This document shows positions 29,775 to 40,599 of a DNA stretch of 64,000 nucleotides, piece by piece. The stretch is from Oscheius dolichura (Eukaryota; Nematoda; Chromadorea; Rhabditida; Rhabditidae): the NCBI GenBank assembly GCA_932521035.1, contig OW051493.1:9818001-9882000 (forward strand). The letters are read 5' to 3'. The notes beneath the pieces were generated by a model, which saw nothing but the letters and a program-made list of their open reading frames with translations, made no database searches and was not told the origin of the DNA. Made by a program: the position numbers and the translations under genes. Every line of letters starts with the position of its first letter. Positions within the stretch are counted from its first letter, which is position 1.

Positions 29775-30240
29775 ATGCTGTTCGTCTTCCTCTTCTTGGC
29801 ACTTTTTCCAGTCATTCACTGCTCCTGCGCGCCCGCCACTGATGAGGATCAGTTTTGCAGGTATTCCGATTTTGGTAGGTCCCATTTTCTCTTCACTAAA
29901 CGAGCCTCTACAGTCTCCCACGCCAAGATACTGTCCCGCGCGGCTAATTTGTATAGTGTCATATATGACGTGAAGCATCTGTAAGTGTTCAAGGTGTGCC
30001 GCTCTTTCCTTTTACTATTATCTTACAATACCCTCGGAAATGACAGCCCCGCTCCCTACACGAATCGCCATCCCGTCTGAAGCTGATTCTCGTAGAATTT
30101 TCATCGAATCCGGGAATGAGTACCTCCTTAGCGGACGGTACATGGAGTCCAAACTCTATGTAGCAGGCTGTAACTGGCAGCAAAAATGGGAAAATGTTCT
30201 CATGGAATTTATCGATTTCCTCACCAAAATTAAGTGCTAA
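29775..30240 (+). pseudogene. TIMP-like copy 4, stop in second exon
   Basis: First exon 29775-29874: signal peptide and CSCAPATDEDQFCRYSDF. Second exon from 29914: VSHAKILSRAANLYS, but KHLQVFK of the sister copy reads KHL-stop-VFK (CAA to TAA). The third region (about 30046-30240) is fully open and ends in LTKIKC. Its acceptor phase does not fit the old second-exon end. The mutation creates a consensus donor (CT then GTAAGT at 29981); joined to the acceptor CTCGTAG at 30095 it would restore the frame while skipping about 20 residues. So it is a pseudogene or a re-spliced short TIMP. AATAAA follows at about 30255. Confidence 0.65.
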
Positions 30241-30269
30241 TCTTTAAAATTTGACAATAAATGTTTCTT

Positions 30270-30330
30270 GTTTTGTCTGCCCGTTGTTTACGCGCGTTGG
30301 CTCCCTTCTACAGTAACCCAGAAAACCGAA
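30270..30330 (+). repeat. Family B fragment
   Basis: Only the 3' hairpin portion of the element (GTTTACGCGCGTTGG to CAGTAACCCAGAAAA). Confidence 0.45.
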
Positions 30331-30407
30331 ACAAATAGCAAAAAGAATCGAGATAAAGTCCCTTTATTTCCAACAGTATTTATTATCGAAGTCAGTGGTT
30401 TTCCAGT

Positions 30408-30627
30408 TCTTCTTTCTTCACTTTCCAAGAAGCTTTAGTCTCATGTCTGTAGTTCACAGCGAACAGAGAAAAGACGTATTGGAGTCGGTTTCCATCGGGT
30501 GAACGAACACAAGTAGAGAGGCGAGTAGAGGCGACCTTCCCAGGGTAGGGACTGGATACGAGTAGTGGCGAGAGATGGATTACCCGGCCTTTTATACTGC
30601 TTCTAGTCCGGGAAATATCGCGTTTAT
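30408..30627. repeat. Family F duplicated segment with TATA box
   Basis: Nearly identical to 6956-7173. On the minus strand it holds AGTATAAAAGGCCGG. Family E follows directly (30650-30745), whereas in the 7-kb region the two lie about 750 bp apart. Confidence 0.6.
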
Positions 30628-30649
30628 ACCTGGTTTTAACAGGAATACC

Positions 30650-30745
30650 GTAATGACTCCAAATACAGTGTTTTCCACCAAATGAACCCTGGCGAAGAAT
30701 ATCTGATAGAAAAATCCATAAAAATAGAGCCTCAATTTTTCGATC
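30650..30745 (-). repeat. Family E repeat
   Basis: Third copy; minus-strand peptide WIFLSDILRQGSFGGK. Confidence 0.5.
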
Positions 30746-30905
30746 CACGGAAGTTTTGAATGATCAAAATCTCTTTCCGGACTTGATCGGGCTAGGGAAT
30801 AAAAACCATGTGATCCACGGCGCAGTAAGCGAGGGAAAGAAGAATAAATAATTAAACTTTATTATTTTGACCTGTATAATTGACCACATTTTGTCTTTCA
30901 ATGTT

Positions 30906-33900
30906 CTAATAACGGGCGTTCTTGTTCACTTTGTCATAGACATCGGGAAAGGCTTCCTTACAGTCGAATTTCACTCGGAGCCAGTCATAAAGGGAATTGT
31001 CGAACATCTGCCAGAATTCTGCCCTAGTCATGTAGGTATCAGCATAGAGCATTTGGACTCTAAAAATTGAAATATTTCGTAGTTTTCGAGGGGAAACTGT
31101 ACCCATTGACGGAGCGGACGTATTCCTCCAGGCGGCGGGTCGTGTCCTGTGGATGGTAGCCCTTCTTGGTCGTTATACCATAGGCTCCAATATCAAGGTA
31201 CATGAGGTTCTTTCCACTGCGCTGGCGGATCATCCCGGGGCAGGAAGGCTGGATGAAGGGGCACAGCCAGAGGGGGTAGATCTGAACCAGGGGGAAATAT
31301 GTTGAATCCAAAGGGAACCATGGGCTAATCGGAGTGGACATTCCCCTGGACTCGGAGCCCCGTATGCCATCTGCCCGCCTAGTCCTCCCGGCAACCGAGG
31401 GCCCCAAGGAGAGACGGGACGAGCGGGAAAATCTGGCCGAGTTGGAGATGCCGGAGCACAGGGAGAGCCTGGGGAGCCAGGAGATCCGGGAATTAAAGGA
31501 CCACCCGGAGATGACGCCATCGGAGGAACGGGAATCAAAGGACCACCAGGGCCATCAGGTCCCTGAGGACCTAAAGGCCCCCCAGGACAGAACGGCCTCC
31601 CCTCGCAGAATCCAGGACCCCCAGGACCGATTGGAGAAACCGGGCCGCCCGGACCTCCAGGACCCCGGGGAGAGCCAGGACCTCCTGGACCTTTTGGACC
31701 CCTGATTCGTTTTTCCCCTAAAACTGGGTCCTCTGTCTTTTCAAGACCAGTATTCCCCTTTTCTGGACCCCAAAAATGCCCAAGACGAAGCTCCTAGGCT
31801 AAATTAAAGGTCTTCCCTACCTCAACTTCCTTATCGAATAGTTCCACCGCTTCTGTCAACTTCCCCAGGGGGATGAGCATGTCCTGAAGGACGTGGTTTC
31901 TATCATAGAGCCTTCTCAAGGCTGCCGGTGTCGTAATCTGCAATTCTGTCCCGTCATCTTCCCTTTTTCTCGTACCTTTAACAGGGAGATTTTCGGTGGG
32001 CACATCCATCCCAAGATCCAGCGGAAGAGGCAGTTATTCCCGAAGGGAACAATCTCTCTAATTTCCCAGAAGATACTCCTCGAATGGCGGTGGTAATAAT
32101 CTCGGAGGGGGATGAATTCCGTCACCTCCTGTCCCTGATTGACGATATTTTCGACGTGGGTATAAAACCACGGTTTGTACCATCTCCCGATGCTATTCAC
32201 TTTCCCGTTCGTGTCAGGACCATTGGAGAAAATTCCCTTCATAACGACGCCCCTGGTCCGGGTATACTGTATCCCTTCGACGAATTCGTTGTCCCGGTTC
32301 TCGGCCTCCGTCGTCAGGACTTCTTGCATCTTGGCGAGACTCTCCGTCGGCAGGTAAGTTAGCTGCACGTACGGTTTACAGGGAATAATTCGAATTGTCG
32401 CGGCAACGAGGAATCCCAGCGTCCCGTGGCTCCAGGGAATACCGTAATAGAGGGCATTCGACTCGGAAGTCGCTCCTTTTTCTTTACTGGCATGGACTAG
32501 AGTGCCGTCCGCGGTTACCACCTCGAAAGAGACACAAATGTGCTGGAACATCCCATATTTCCGCCCGGAGGCTTCCACTCCGCAGCCATTGATCATTCCT
32601 AAAAGTGGTTAATCTTAAAAAATAGGGAATTTTTCGCTGATTATGATGTATTATTTTATTTTGGTATAAAAATATCAAAATTTGGAGAAAAATAGATTTA
32701 TAGTGCTGAAGTCAATAATTTTCTACGTTAGTTTACAAATGACGACGCGCGCGACACGCGGTAACCAAAAATTTAAAAATAGCCTACGCGTTTTCATTTT
32801 TCCTCCTCATTTCTTATTTTCTGTTGTTTCTCTCGCTGATATTATTGTTTCTATATTTTCCTACAACTAGAATGCATATAAAAAATAAGCTACAACATCA
32901 CTACAATAGCATACTGCGCGATAAATAATAATTAGTGCAAAATTTGCTTATTATATCTATCAGGAAGCATATTTTACGAGTTTGCCTTGAAGATGTGTTT
33001 ACTTTGATTATAACAAATCTTATCTAACTTATTTTATTTGTTTTCAGCTGCACAATGGTTAGTAAACGAGACAAATTTGCTTGTGATCTCATAGTAGGAG
33101 GTACAGCTGCTGCCATCTCAAAAACTGCTGTTGCTCCAATAGAAAGAGTCAAACTGCTGCTTCAAGTAACTAATTTTTGACTTTTATGTAGTTATTTTGA
33201 AGGTACAATATTCACATAGAGACATTCCTGCTGATCAACGATACAAAGGTATTTTAGATGCATTTTCACGTGTGCAGGCAGAGCAAGGCTTTTTATCCTT
33301 TTGGAGAGGAAATTTAACAAATCTTGCACGATATTTTCCATCTCAGGTTTGATATATGTCTATTCTTGTATAGTTATTCTATTTTAGGCACTTAATTTCG
33401 CCTTCCATGGTCTTTACACAAGATTACTACTTGAACATATGAATCGTGATCTAGTAAATTTATCGTGTATCTTGTATTTATCTTTCTGTTATAGGATTTT
33501 TGGCAATATACTGCACGAGCGCTAATTTCTGGCGGTTTGGCTGGATCAACGACATTATGCTTTGTTTATCCGTTGGATTTCATATATACACGACTATCAG
33601 CAGATATTGGTAGCAGTAAAGCTAATAGAACATATACAGTTAATTGTTTTTATGTGTTTTAAATATTTCCATGTTTAGGGTTTTACTGACTGCCTAAGCA
33701 AAACAGTTAAAACAGAAGGAGTAATTGGTCTTTATCGTGGTTTTCATATTTCCATCCAGGCTAGATTGATTTTTCAGGCTAATTTCATTGTTTTAGACAT
33801 ATTTTATCTATCGTGCAGTGTATTTTGGAATGTACGATACAATTAGACATTACATTACACAGGATAAAACTCAATTAAACTTTTTACGATCATTTCTTAT

Positions 33901-34883
33901 CGCTCAAGTAAGTTATTGTCAAAATTCTTCATTCAAACTTCAGACAGTCTCCGCCACTGCTGCTTATATAATCTATCCTTGGGATACAGTGAGAAGGAGA
34001 ATGCTAATTAAAGAAACACTAACTCAAGGACGTACTTTTCATGTAGCTAATAAAATTATTAAAGAAGAAGGAGTAAAAGGACTTTTTAAAGGAGCGCTAG
34101 CCAATGTGTTCAGGTATTTCTTTTTAACTTTTTTTACAAACATTTTTGTGTTTTTAGAACAGCAGGAGGAGCTCTAGTGATGGCAATATATGAAGAGATC
34201 CAGAAACATGTGTAGCAGCATCAATTTGAATAGTTTAGTAGTTTGCTATCTCGTTTTTCATAGATACTCAGTTTTTATTACTTGTTTTGTCATAAAATGG
34301 CCTCTTATTTTGTTTTTATTTTAGGCTAACCAACCTCCAACAGTCAGGTCATCCAGTTCAGGAAGAATAGGCAGAGTGTAGCCCATCGGGATGAGGGTTC
34401 TTGTCAGTTGACCCATTTTCACCATTGGCTCGACGCGGATCGTCAGCCCTTCTGTGTCTATCTGGAAGGGGATCTCTTTTTCAAATCAGAGAGTGTCTCA
34501 CCTCCAAAATGTCGACAAGCTTGTCCGTACTTATCAAGGTCATGTTTTGTTTATATTTTGGGAAGCGGAAACTCATCGTCTGCCAGCCAGCTCTAGCTGT
34601 GCACATCTTTGTCTTCCTATCGCTGTCATTCCATTCCCTCACCTGAAAAATGATTATTTGGCTTCAACCAGAGGCATACCTGTTTCTGTATCAGAGCTAC
34701 TTTCCTATCATGAGCTTTCGGAGCTGATTGAAGGAAGAATATTATTGAATTCCTTATATAATAGAAGGAATCATAGGCGACAGAGAGGGGCAATAAGAAG
34801 AGAATAACAAAAATCCATCGAAAACGGAAGATAACCCATTCCAACAGGCTGTCCGACTGGGTGGTGGTGCCCACCGCGGTCAT
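30906..34883 (-). CDS. DHCR24: Delta(24)-sterol reductase (DHCR24)
   Basis: FAD-dependent, NADPH-using enzyme that reduces the C24 double bond of the sterol side chain in the ER membrane; sterol-auxotrophic nematodes can use it when processing plant sterols. Exons, descending: 34883-34680, 34642-34502, 34461-34335, 32598-31976, 31937-31821, 31281-31103, 31059-30906. All phases close, giving 514 residues, about the size of the animal enzyme. Order: membrane segment [120 protein letters not shown] and [23 protein letters not shown] stands two bases before the ATG, fitting trans-splicing. The third intron (32599-34334) contains a whole ADP/ATP carrier gene on the other strand, and the fifth contains a collagen gene fragment. 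Confidence 0.96.
31335..31713 (+). pseudogene. Collagen exon fragment, antisense in DHCR24 intron
   Basis: Close copy of the third exon of the collagen gene at 15431-15874. It starts near GACATTCCCCTGGACTCGGA and runs past the exon end into the first bases of the following intron (ATTCGTTTTTCCCC), so it was copied as DNA, not from mRNA. About 50 bases are deleted in the middle, and CGA has become TGA at about 31565 (GGTCCCTGAGGACC). It has no start, anchor or C-terminal domain. Confidence 0.85.
33041..33047 (+). other. Acceptor site before carrier start
   Basis: TTTTCAG seven bases before the carrier ATG, with no in-frame exon upstream, fits a spliced-leader acceptor. Confidence 0.45.
33055..34215 (+). 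CDS. ADP/ATP carrier, nested in DHCR24 intron
   Basis: Mitochondrial inner-membrane ADP/ATP exchanger of the SLC25 family. Eight exons (33055-33165, 33203-33346, 33388-33453, 33495-33638, 33679-33759, 33797-33907, 33944-34113, 34158-34215) close to 294 residues, the normal length. The three carrier repeats are visible: [24 protein letters not shown] and [12 protein letters not shown]; the last replaces the usual RRRMMM with RRRMLI. Other landmarks are FFxGN-like [22 protein letters not shown] and [10 protein letters not shown]. Codons and introns are far richer in A and T than in neighbouring genes, introns are 37-44 bases, most end TTTTAG or TATAG, and one (33760-33796) is of GC-AG type. The whole gene lies on the opposite strand within one DHCR24 intron. 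It is probably a divergent paralogue, perhaps transposed from a different isochore or another genome. Confidence 0.94.
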
Positions 34884-36539
34884 TCTGCAATTGGAGACAT
34901 TTTGGGGAGAAATTGGATGGAAGAAGAGATGAGAAATACTTCTGGAGTATTTTTGAAGCAGGGAATAACAAGAAAATAGTGGAAAGATAAGAAATTGAAG
35001 CCTAGAATATGCGGGACAGGTGAATATGGGTTGATTCGCGTTTTTTGCTTATTTTCATCGATTTTTATTAATTTTTCTAATATTTTCTACGTATTTATGC
35101 TATCTAAAAATAGAATATAGTCATAAAAAGAGCTAGTAGCCATTAAAAGTGAAGAAATAGTCGAAAGTATAAAGTTCAGCGCAAAGAACGTGCGCCATCC
35201 AACAGTCGCCCTGAAATCTTGTTTTTTCTCATCAATTTAGTATCTTTTCGGCGTTTTGTTGTTTCTAAAATTAACTAGACTACTTATTTCATTATATATA
35301 TGCTATGTTATTTAGAAATTTGGTGAAATTGTAACAATATGGGAGGTTTGAAAGGAATTTCCAAGTGACTGATTTGAAATGGCAATAATTCCCGGCAAAT
35401 TAGCGTGGGTAGCTAAAAAACAGTCGAGAAAAAGTTGCGTGCCGCTCACGTGCAACAGAGAGGAACACCAATTGTTTCGGGTCGTAGGTCCAACGGTGGC
35501 AGGTGTATGATTTGTGACCCAGGGAGAAGAGGCCGCCGGCCGGGACTGTGAGGTGGGTCTCGGCCGAAGACAAATACTCCTAACGAGTGAATGTTTCCCG
35601 GGGAAGAGAGTCACAGAACGGTCTACACACCACAGGGACTGATAAAGAAGAGAGAAGAGGCTTTGCAATCCATCCTCAAAACATTATCGTTACTGGAAAA
35701 AGGGGGGTGATAACTGGTGGCAGCAGAGTAGAGGCGACTTATCAGAGATCGGCGGGGTCGTAAAGGAGAGATAGCAAATGTTGCCAATTGACTTGGCGAC
35801 TAATTACGCTGTTGGAACAGCGAGAATTGGATAAAATAGACCATTGGAAGGGGGAAATGGAGCCAAGGGAACTTTTCAAAGGAGCCCGGCCGAGCCGAGT
35901 CTAAAAATGGCCCCTCATCTGGATTTGTGCAAATTTTTATCCGTTTTTGGATTAAAAATGGAGCTAAATCCCATTCCCTCCATCTACAGCTGCTAAAACA
36001 AGAATAGGAGCCCTTTTATTCTGATAAATCCGATAAAATCTCCGTCTTACCACATGGTTTGCCCATTTCTTGTTCTAAGGAGTGATGCGGGCGTTCCAGT
36101 GGGGAAAAAGATGGCGAGGGAGAGCGGAAATCTCCACAAGGGTGATAGAAAAGAGTTGTTCATCTTTATGATGATACAATCCTTATTCTGGAACCCTAAA
36201 AGACCAAAAAATGGGAAACCCGGTTGCTAACGAGTGAAATTTACGAATTAGAGAAAAAAGCGGTTCCGATTTGGGTGGCAACAGCTTTGAAAAGAGACTA
36301 TTGCAGTGTTTTCAAGGGCAGATGGCGGGTTTAATTTACAGCTGTGTCGATTCAAAAGTCTTTGCTTGACATGTTCCCGAGCGGTTCGAGTTTCCCCTTT
36401 TTTGATAAGTAAATATTAGGGAGTGACGGAGCAGAGGTTAGGAGATCAAAACTGGCACCGCTGTTATCTCGAGGGGGGTCGGTGATGAGTCGGCATTCAT
36501 AAAAATCAAAAAAGGAAGAGAACAAAATGGAACTTAAAG
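34884..36539. other. Intergenic, nothing recognised
   Basis: No repeat of families A-F and no spliced coding pattern seen; several G-rich and T-rich stretches. Confidence 0.45.
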
Positions 36540-37185
36540 ACAGTTAAGGTCCGGCAAGGCTCCGAAGTCTATCCCGAAATTCTGACCAACCCCGTTGAGA
36601 ACACTGAGGAACAAAACATGGTTTGGCCGCAATTTCCAGCAACAAAGACAAGCGAATTTGGATGGCTATTGATTTATACGATCTTCTGCTATTTATTGGT
36701 CCTTTTTTAGAGATTCCTGTTCCCGGAGAGTGAAGAGCTAGTATGGAACTTCTTCGATCGCTTTTAAACTGTAGCAAAAGACCGAAAGAAGACAGTTTGC
36801 CAGCGAGAGGCATCGACTTTATTGAATGGCAACATATGGAAGAATACGATCCCAAACAGACTACGTTCACCTTTCCGCGTGTGAAATATTTCGAGAAACG
36901 TTTTGAGATAACTCCTGGCGAGCAGCAGCTACTGTACGTGGAGCAGTATCTAGTGAGGAGAGCCGGAGACAATAAGATGCTAACTATCCAGCCGCAATCC
37001 CACAGTACCTGTCTGTCCTCACAGCAAAGACCTGTGCCGACTGTTCCTCTTTATGGATCATGGATCAAAGAATCCTTTCCTGGATGTGATAATGAATAAA
37101 GTTGTGTTATTCTATGAAGAGGCAGCCAGGAACAGTGAGACCATCCAGTTTTCCCTCCAACCTTACCAGAAGGACTGCTATTAGG
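36540..37185 (+). pseudogene. Intronless broken ORF of unknown family
   Basis: Coding-like sequence continues through three reading frames without introns. First frame: VRQGSEVYPEILTNP, then a possible membrane helix FGWLLIYTIFCYLLVLF ending in TAG. Next a 118-codon stretch from 36743 (EYDPKQTTFTFPRVKYFEKR, then PLYGSWIKESFP) ends in TAA. Then, shifted, MNKVVLFYEEAARNSETIQF runs to TAG at about 37184. Continuity of amino-acid character across breaks, and absence of introns, suggest a decayed retrocopy. I do not recognise the parent family. A missed short-intron gene is the alternative. Confidence 0.35.
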
Positions 37186-37441
37186 GGCGCGGTTACCTCT
37201 TATTCCCGCTAATCTGGTCAGTTCTGAGGAAGTGCAATGGAGTGTAAAACCCGAGTGGGATCCCGCTCCTACAGTTGACAGAGATGACATGACGTGAACT
37301 CGTTGAATTTGTGGGATTTCAACGGTGCTCTGACAAAACTGGAGGGATTTGAAAAATGTAAGCAATTTAAATGCTCAGGACATTGCCACATGTGAATGCA
37401 ACAAAATACAACAGCAGTTTATAACAGAAAAAATCAACAAC

Positions 37442-39087
37442 CTATGCAAACGAAGTATCACCCTGAACGGTAACATCGTCTTGATTATGGCCTTCTTGTA
37501 AAAACTTCGCTAAAGCATCATGCATTTGAAGTGCTTCGACCATAGCCAGAAAATGAGCTGCAATATAATTTATTAACAAAAAATAAAAACTTACATGGGG
37601 GCGGACCGCTTGCCATAAGATCCATAGCATCTTGTTCTTTTTGAGGTTTTCCAATAGCCCATCCATAACGAGGAAAACACTTTAAAATGAGCAGATTTAA
37701 ATGACAGCCTATATAACGTACTGTTTGATAGACGTGACAGTAAAGAGGAACAAATTTCAGCAGCTCATTAGCCCTTTTGTCTAGTCGTTCTTCTAATTGT
37801 TTTGGAAACCACTAGAAATAAGAAATAAACCAATGAAGTCGCCACTAACCTGTTTTATTTTCTTCGACATTTGTCCAGGATTTATTAAAACTGGTTTACC
37901 GCCTTGGTCTATTAACCTCTGCGTGTACAGAAAGTCTCCAAAAATAGGACAGGCAAGACTGGAAAAAGCAAGACGAGGAAGATGTCGAGCGACTAAAATA
38001 ATTATGGAATTTTCGTCAAATATGTTTTAAAAACGAACATTTATTTGTTCCAAATTCAACCAAACTGCAGCCGTATTTGCTATCCAACACAGTATAGTCT
38101 ATAGTTCCTTCTACAGCATATTTTCCTGATTTTTCCCGTCTAGTTGCTTTACCGGAAACGAAAATATACTGAAATGAGTTTACAATCAAAAACTGGAAGG
38201 CTTACCTCTTTATGATCCTTTACCTTGGAAAATGTTGCATATCCTGTAATTGAACCCGTTGGACCTGGCGGTGTATTCATTAAAATAGCTCTGACAATAA
38301 AGAAAAATAGAAAAATTATCAATAAATCCTTACAAACATCTATAGTGGTATTCGTCTTCATGATCCTTAGTATTTGAAATTTTATTAATGTGTTTCATAC
38401 TATTCATAATATTCTTTGCTTCTTCTACTCTAGCAGGAAGTACTATTGCTCCTGATAAGTATCTGAAAACAATTTAAATATAAATAACAATCATTGTGGG
38501 CAAAGTTATACAGAGATAATTAAAAAACTTACCTTTTCAAACCAGTGCAAAAATGAAGTTTAGGTTCATTGAATGTTTTTGCCAAAGCAGGAATACAGTC
38601 TTCCAATATTACGTCATTTCGACTACTAGTAGGTATCTGAAAGAAATGTATTATAATAAACACATTAGTTGTAAATTACTTCTAATGTTTCTTCAGAATC
38701 TTTCTTATTGTGTACACTGTTTTTAAAAACGCCGCCATCTTCTGATTTCCGTCCTAGGCATGAAACACCAAATGGTTTTGGAATTATAAGAAATCTTCCT
38801 GAAAGTTAAATAAAATCAAACCGAAATGATTTACCTGGTGCATGAAGAATAAAATGCTGGTGAAGATAACTTGTTAGCTGATCAATGTAGCGAAATGTTT
38901 TTGGCTCTAGTGCAGCTCTCACTAGAGCTTTGCTTGCATGGCTGAAAATATTTGTATAGTAAATCAATGTAGTAGAAAATTGAGATTTTTTTACTTGAAA
39001 ATGTAAATATTTTGCCTACCTCATTATTTTTGTTCTAATCCAAACGGCATGAAGTGTATTTCCAGGAGTTGTAGATACTCTAAACAT
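37442..39087 (-). CDS. RluA-type pseudouridine synthase-like, catalytic Asp lost
   Basis: Eleven exons, descending: 39087-39020, 38941-38835, 38798-38680, 38636-38533, 38462-38334, 38290-38206, 38168-38039, 37992-37850, 37811-37722, 37679-37595, 37557-37442. All phases close, giving 391 residues. The order fits mitochondrial RluA-like enzymes of the RPUSD3/4 kind: FLIIPKPFGVSCLG, then the motif region LHFCTGLKRYLSGAIVLPAR, EYHYRCLAILMNTPPGP, GTIDYTVLDSKYGCSLVEF and FARHLPRLAFSSLACPIFGD. Where active family members have C-H-R-L-D followed by xxTSG, this has C-T-G-L-K, so the catalytic Asp is Lys with no gap in the alignment. It may be an RNA-binding or ribosome-assembly pseudoenzyme. Like the ADP/ATP carrier it is AT-rich with introns of about 36-80 bases. 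Confidence 0.88.
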
Positions 39088-39941
39088 TAGTTTATCAAAT
39101 TATTCAATAAAAAATAGAGAGAAGAAAAATGAAGAAAAACAAGCAAATCAAACCACGTTCGATAAAACATATGAACACCGTGGAAAAAAAGGCAGACAAA
39201 GCATTTTCGCGTTAACGCTACCGAGCAAGTAGAGAACGGGTCTGTTATAATCAGTTTTCAGGTCAATTTTGTTTATTTTTTGCATGCTTACGAGTAGATA
39301 GAGCTACAAATTAGTGAAATAATAAAAGCGGTACCAAACAGTTGTAAATCGACATGGTTAGAACAATATAATGAGGAAATAAATGCAACTGACAAAAAAA
39401 AGAATAGAACATTGGTTGGAGCTTTTTGTCTCTCCTAAAAGACAACAAATGTTTATGGCAACTATTCTTATGGCTGTGGAAGGCTATCAACAGTATTGCA
39501 ACTGTAACAACAACAAGTGATAAATTTTATGTTCTCAAAAGAAAAAAAAGAAGACGTCCTCCATGTCTATTTCTCTGTCATACCTTATTCGAACAATTAG
39601 CCATACGAGATGCTCCAAATGGCGAGCAGAGTCAACATAATTGCTATCTGTTATAATTGGAGGTAGCCCAGTTGCGTAATTGAGGCCGACTGCTTTTCAT
39701 GCTTTTCATACTGTTCATTCACCGTTCATCTCCTCTTGTCTTCTTCCCCATTCAACTAAAAGGAGACACACATGAAACGACTTGGAGCCTCTTCGTGTTG
39801 TATGCCCGGGATTACGGTTAATCGCCCGACGACTTACGAGGCGGACAACAGCAGCCAGCGCGCAGGAGGAACTGTTGCGAATCGTCTTTGATCAGTTCTT
39901 TTGCTCTCGTCTGTTCTGCAGCCCACAATTATTGCTACTAT

Positions 39942-40205
39942 AGCTTCAAAATATACAGAACATATTGCTGATTACAAATAACTACATGAACAAATATAAA
40001 AATGTCAAAAATGAGAGAAAAATGCATGCAAAGGTGAAAATTGTTCAGCGAATTTCGTCCAACGCGCGCCAAGCAACGGCCGCCTGCTGTACGAACGATG
40101 GCGCGCTGTTACAATAAGCCAGAAAATGAATTTTTCTCCCATTCTCTGATATTTTTATTATTTTTAAATTAGTTCGTCGTAATCAGCAGAAAATTCTGAA
40201 TAAGT
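39942..40205. repeat. Family B pair, inverted
   Basis: A full plus copy (39942-40125) is followed at once by the reversed AT-rich end of another (to 40205, CGTAATCAGCAGAAAATTCT), so the pair could fold back. Confidence 0.6.
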
Positions 40206-40599
40206 TGAAGCATACAGTAGTAGTAATTGATGAAATATTCGCCCGAAATGGACTGTATCCTCCTCCCCGCTACCTCTCCCTGTTCTCGCCCCCTTTCAGC
40301 CAATATTTGCCCCCATTGTCCTGTAACAGATGCCCTCTGTGCTCATCTCAAACGGAAGCCATCACCGTGTTCCGCTGTTGGGTCAGCGAGTCAACAATGA
40401 CTCCCCTCCCCCCGGTGCTGGTAGACAAGGTGTCGTCTGTTTGTCCCACCAGCCTAATTGGGGGCTCCTCGCGCCATCTGACCATCCTCTTCTGGCTCAA
40501 GGGTCTCTCTGATTTGCTCCCCTTCTTTAATTAAAGGTCTAAATCGCGTCCAAATCTATCTAGAACACAGTAAAACCGTTTTCTGGCTTGCGGTAACCG

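Noticed and set aside
30408..30748. Small protein gene in the duplicated segment (frame ending KKEELENH)
   Set aside because: The sister copy needs a different frame because of an indel, and no start or splice pattern is shared.
36544..36972. 142-codon minus-strand frame
   Set aside because: The plus strand has the more protein-like sequence continuing across frames; the minus frame is Ser/Arg/Leu-rich without motifs.
32600..39120. Assembly contamination as explanation of the AT-rich genes
   Set aside because: The carrier gene lies wholly inside an intron whose host exons join in perfect phase on both sides, and it has an acceptor just before its ATG as other genes here do. Contamination cannot be excluded without reads but is not the simplest reading.
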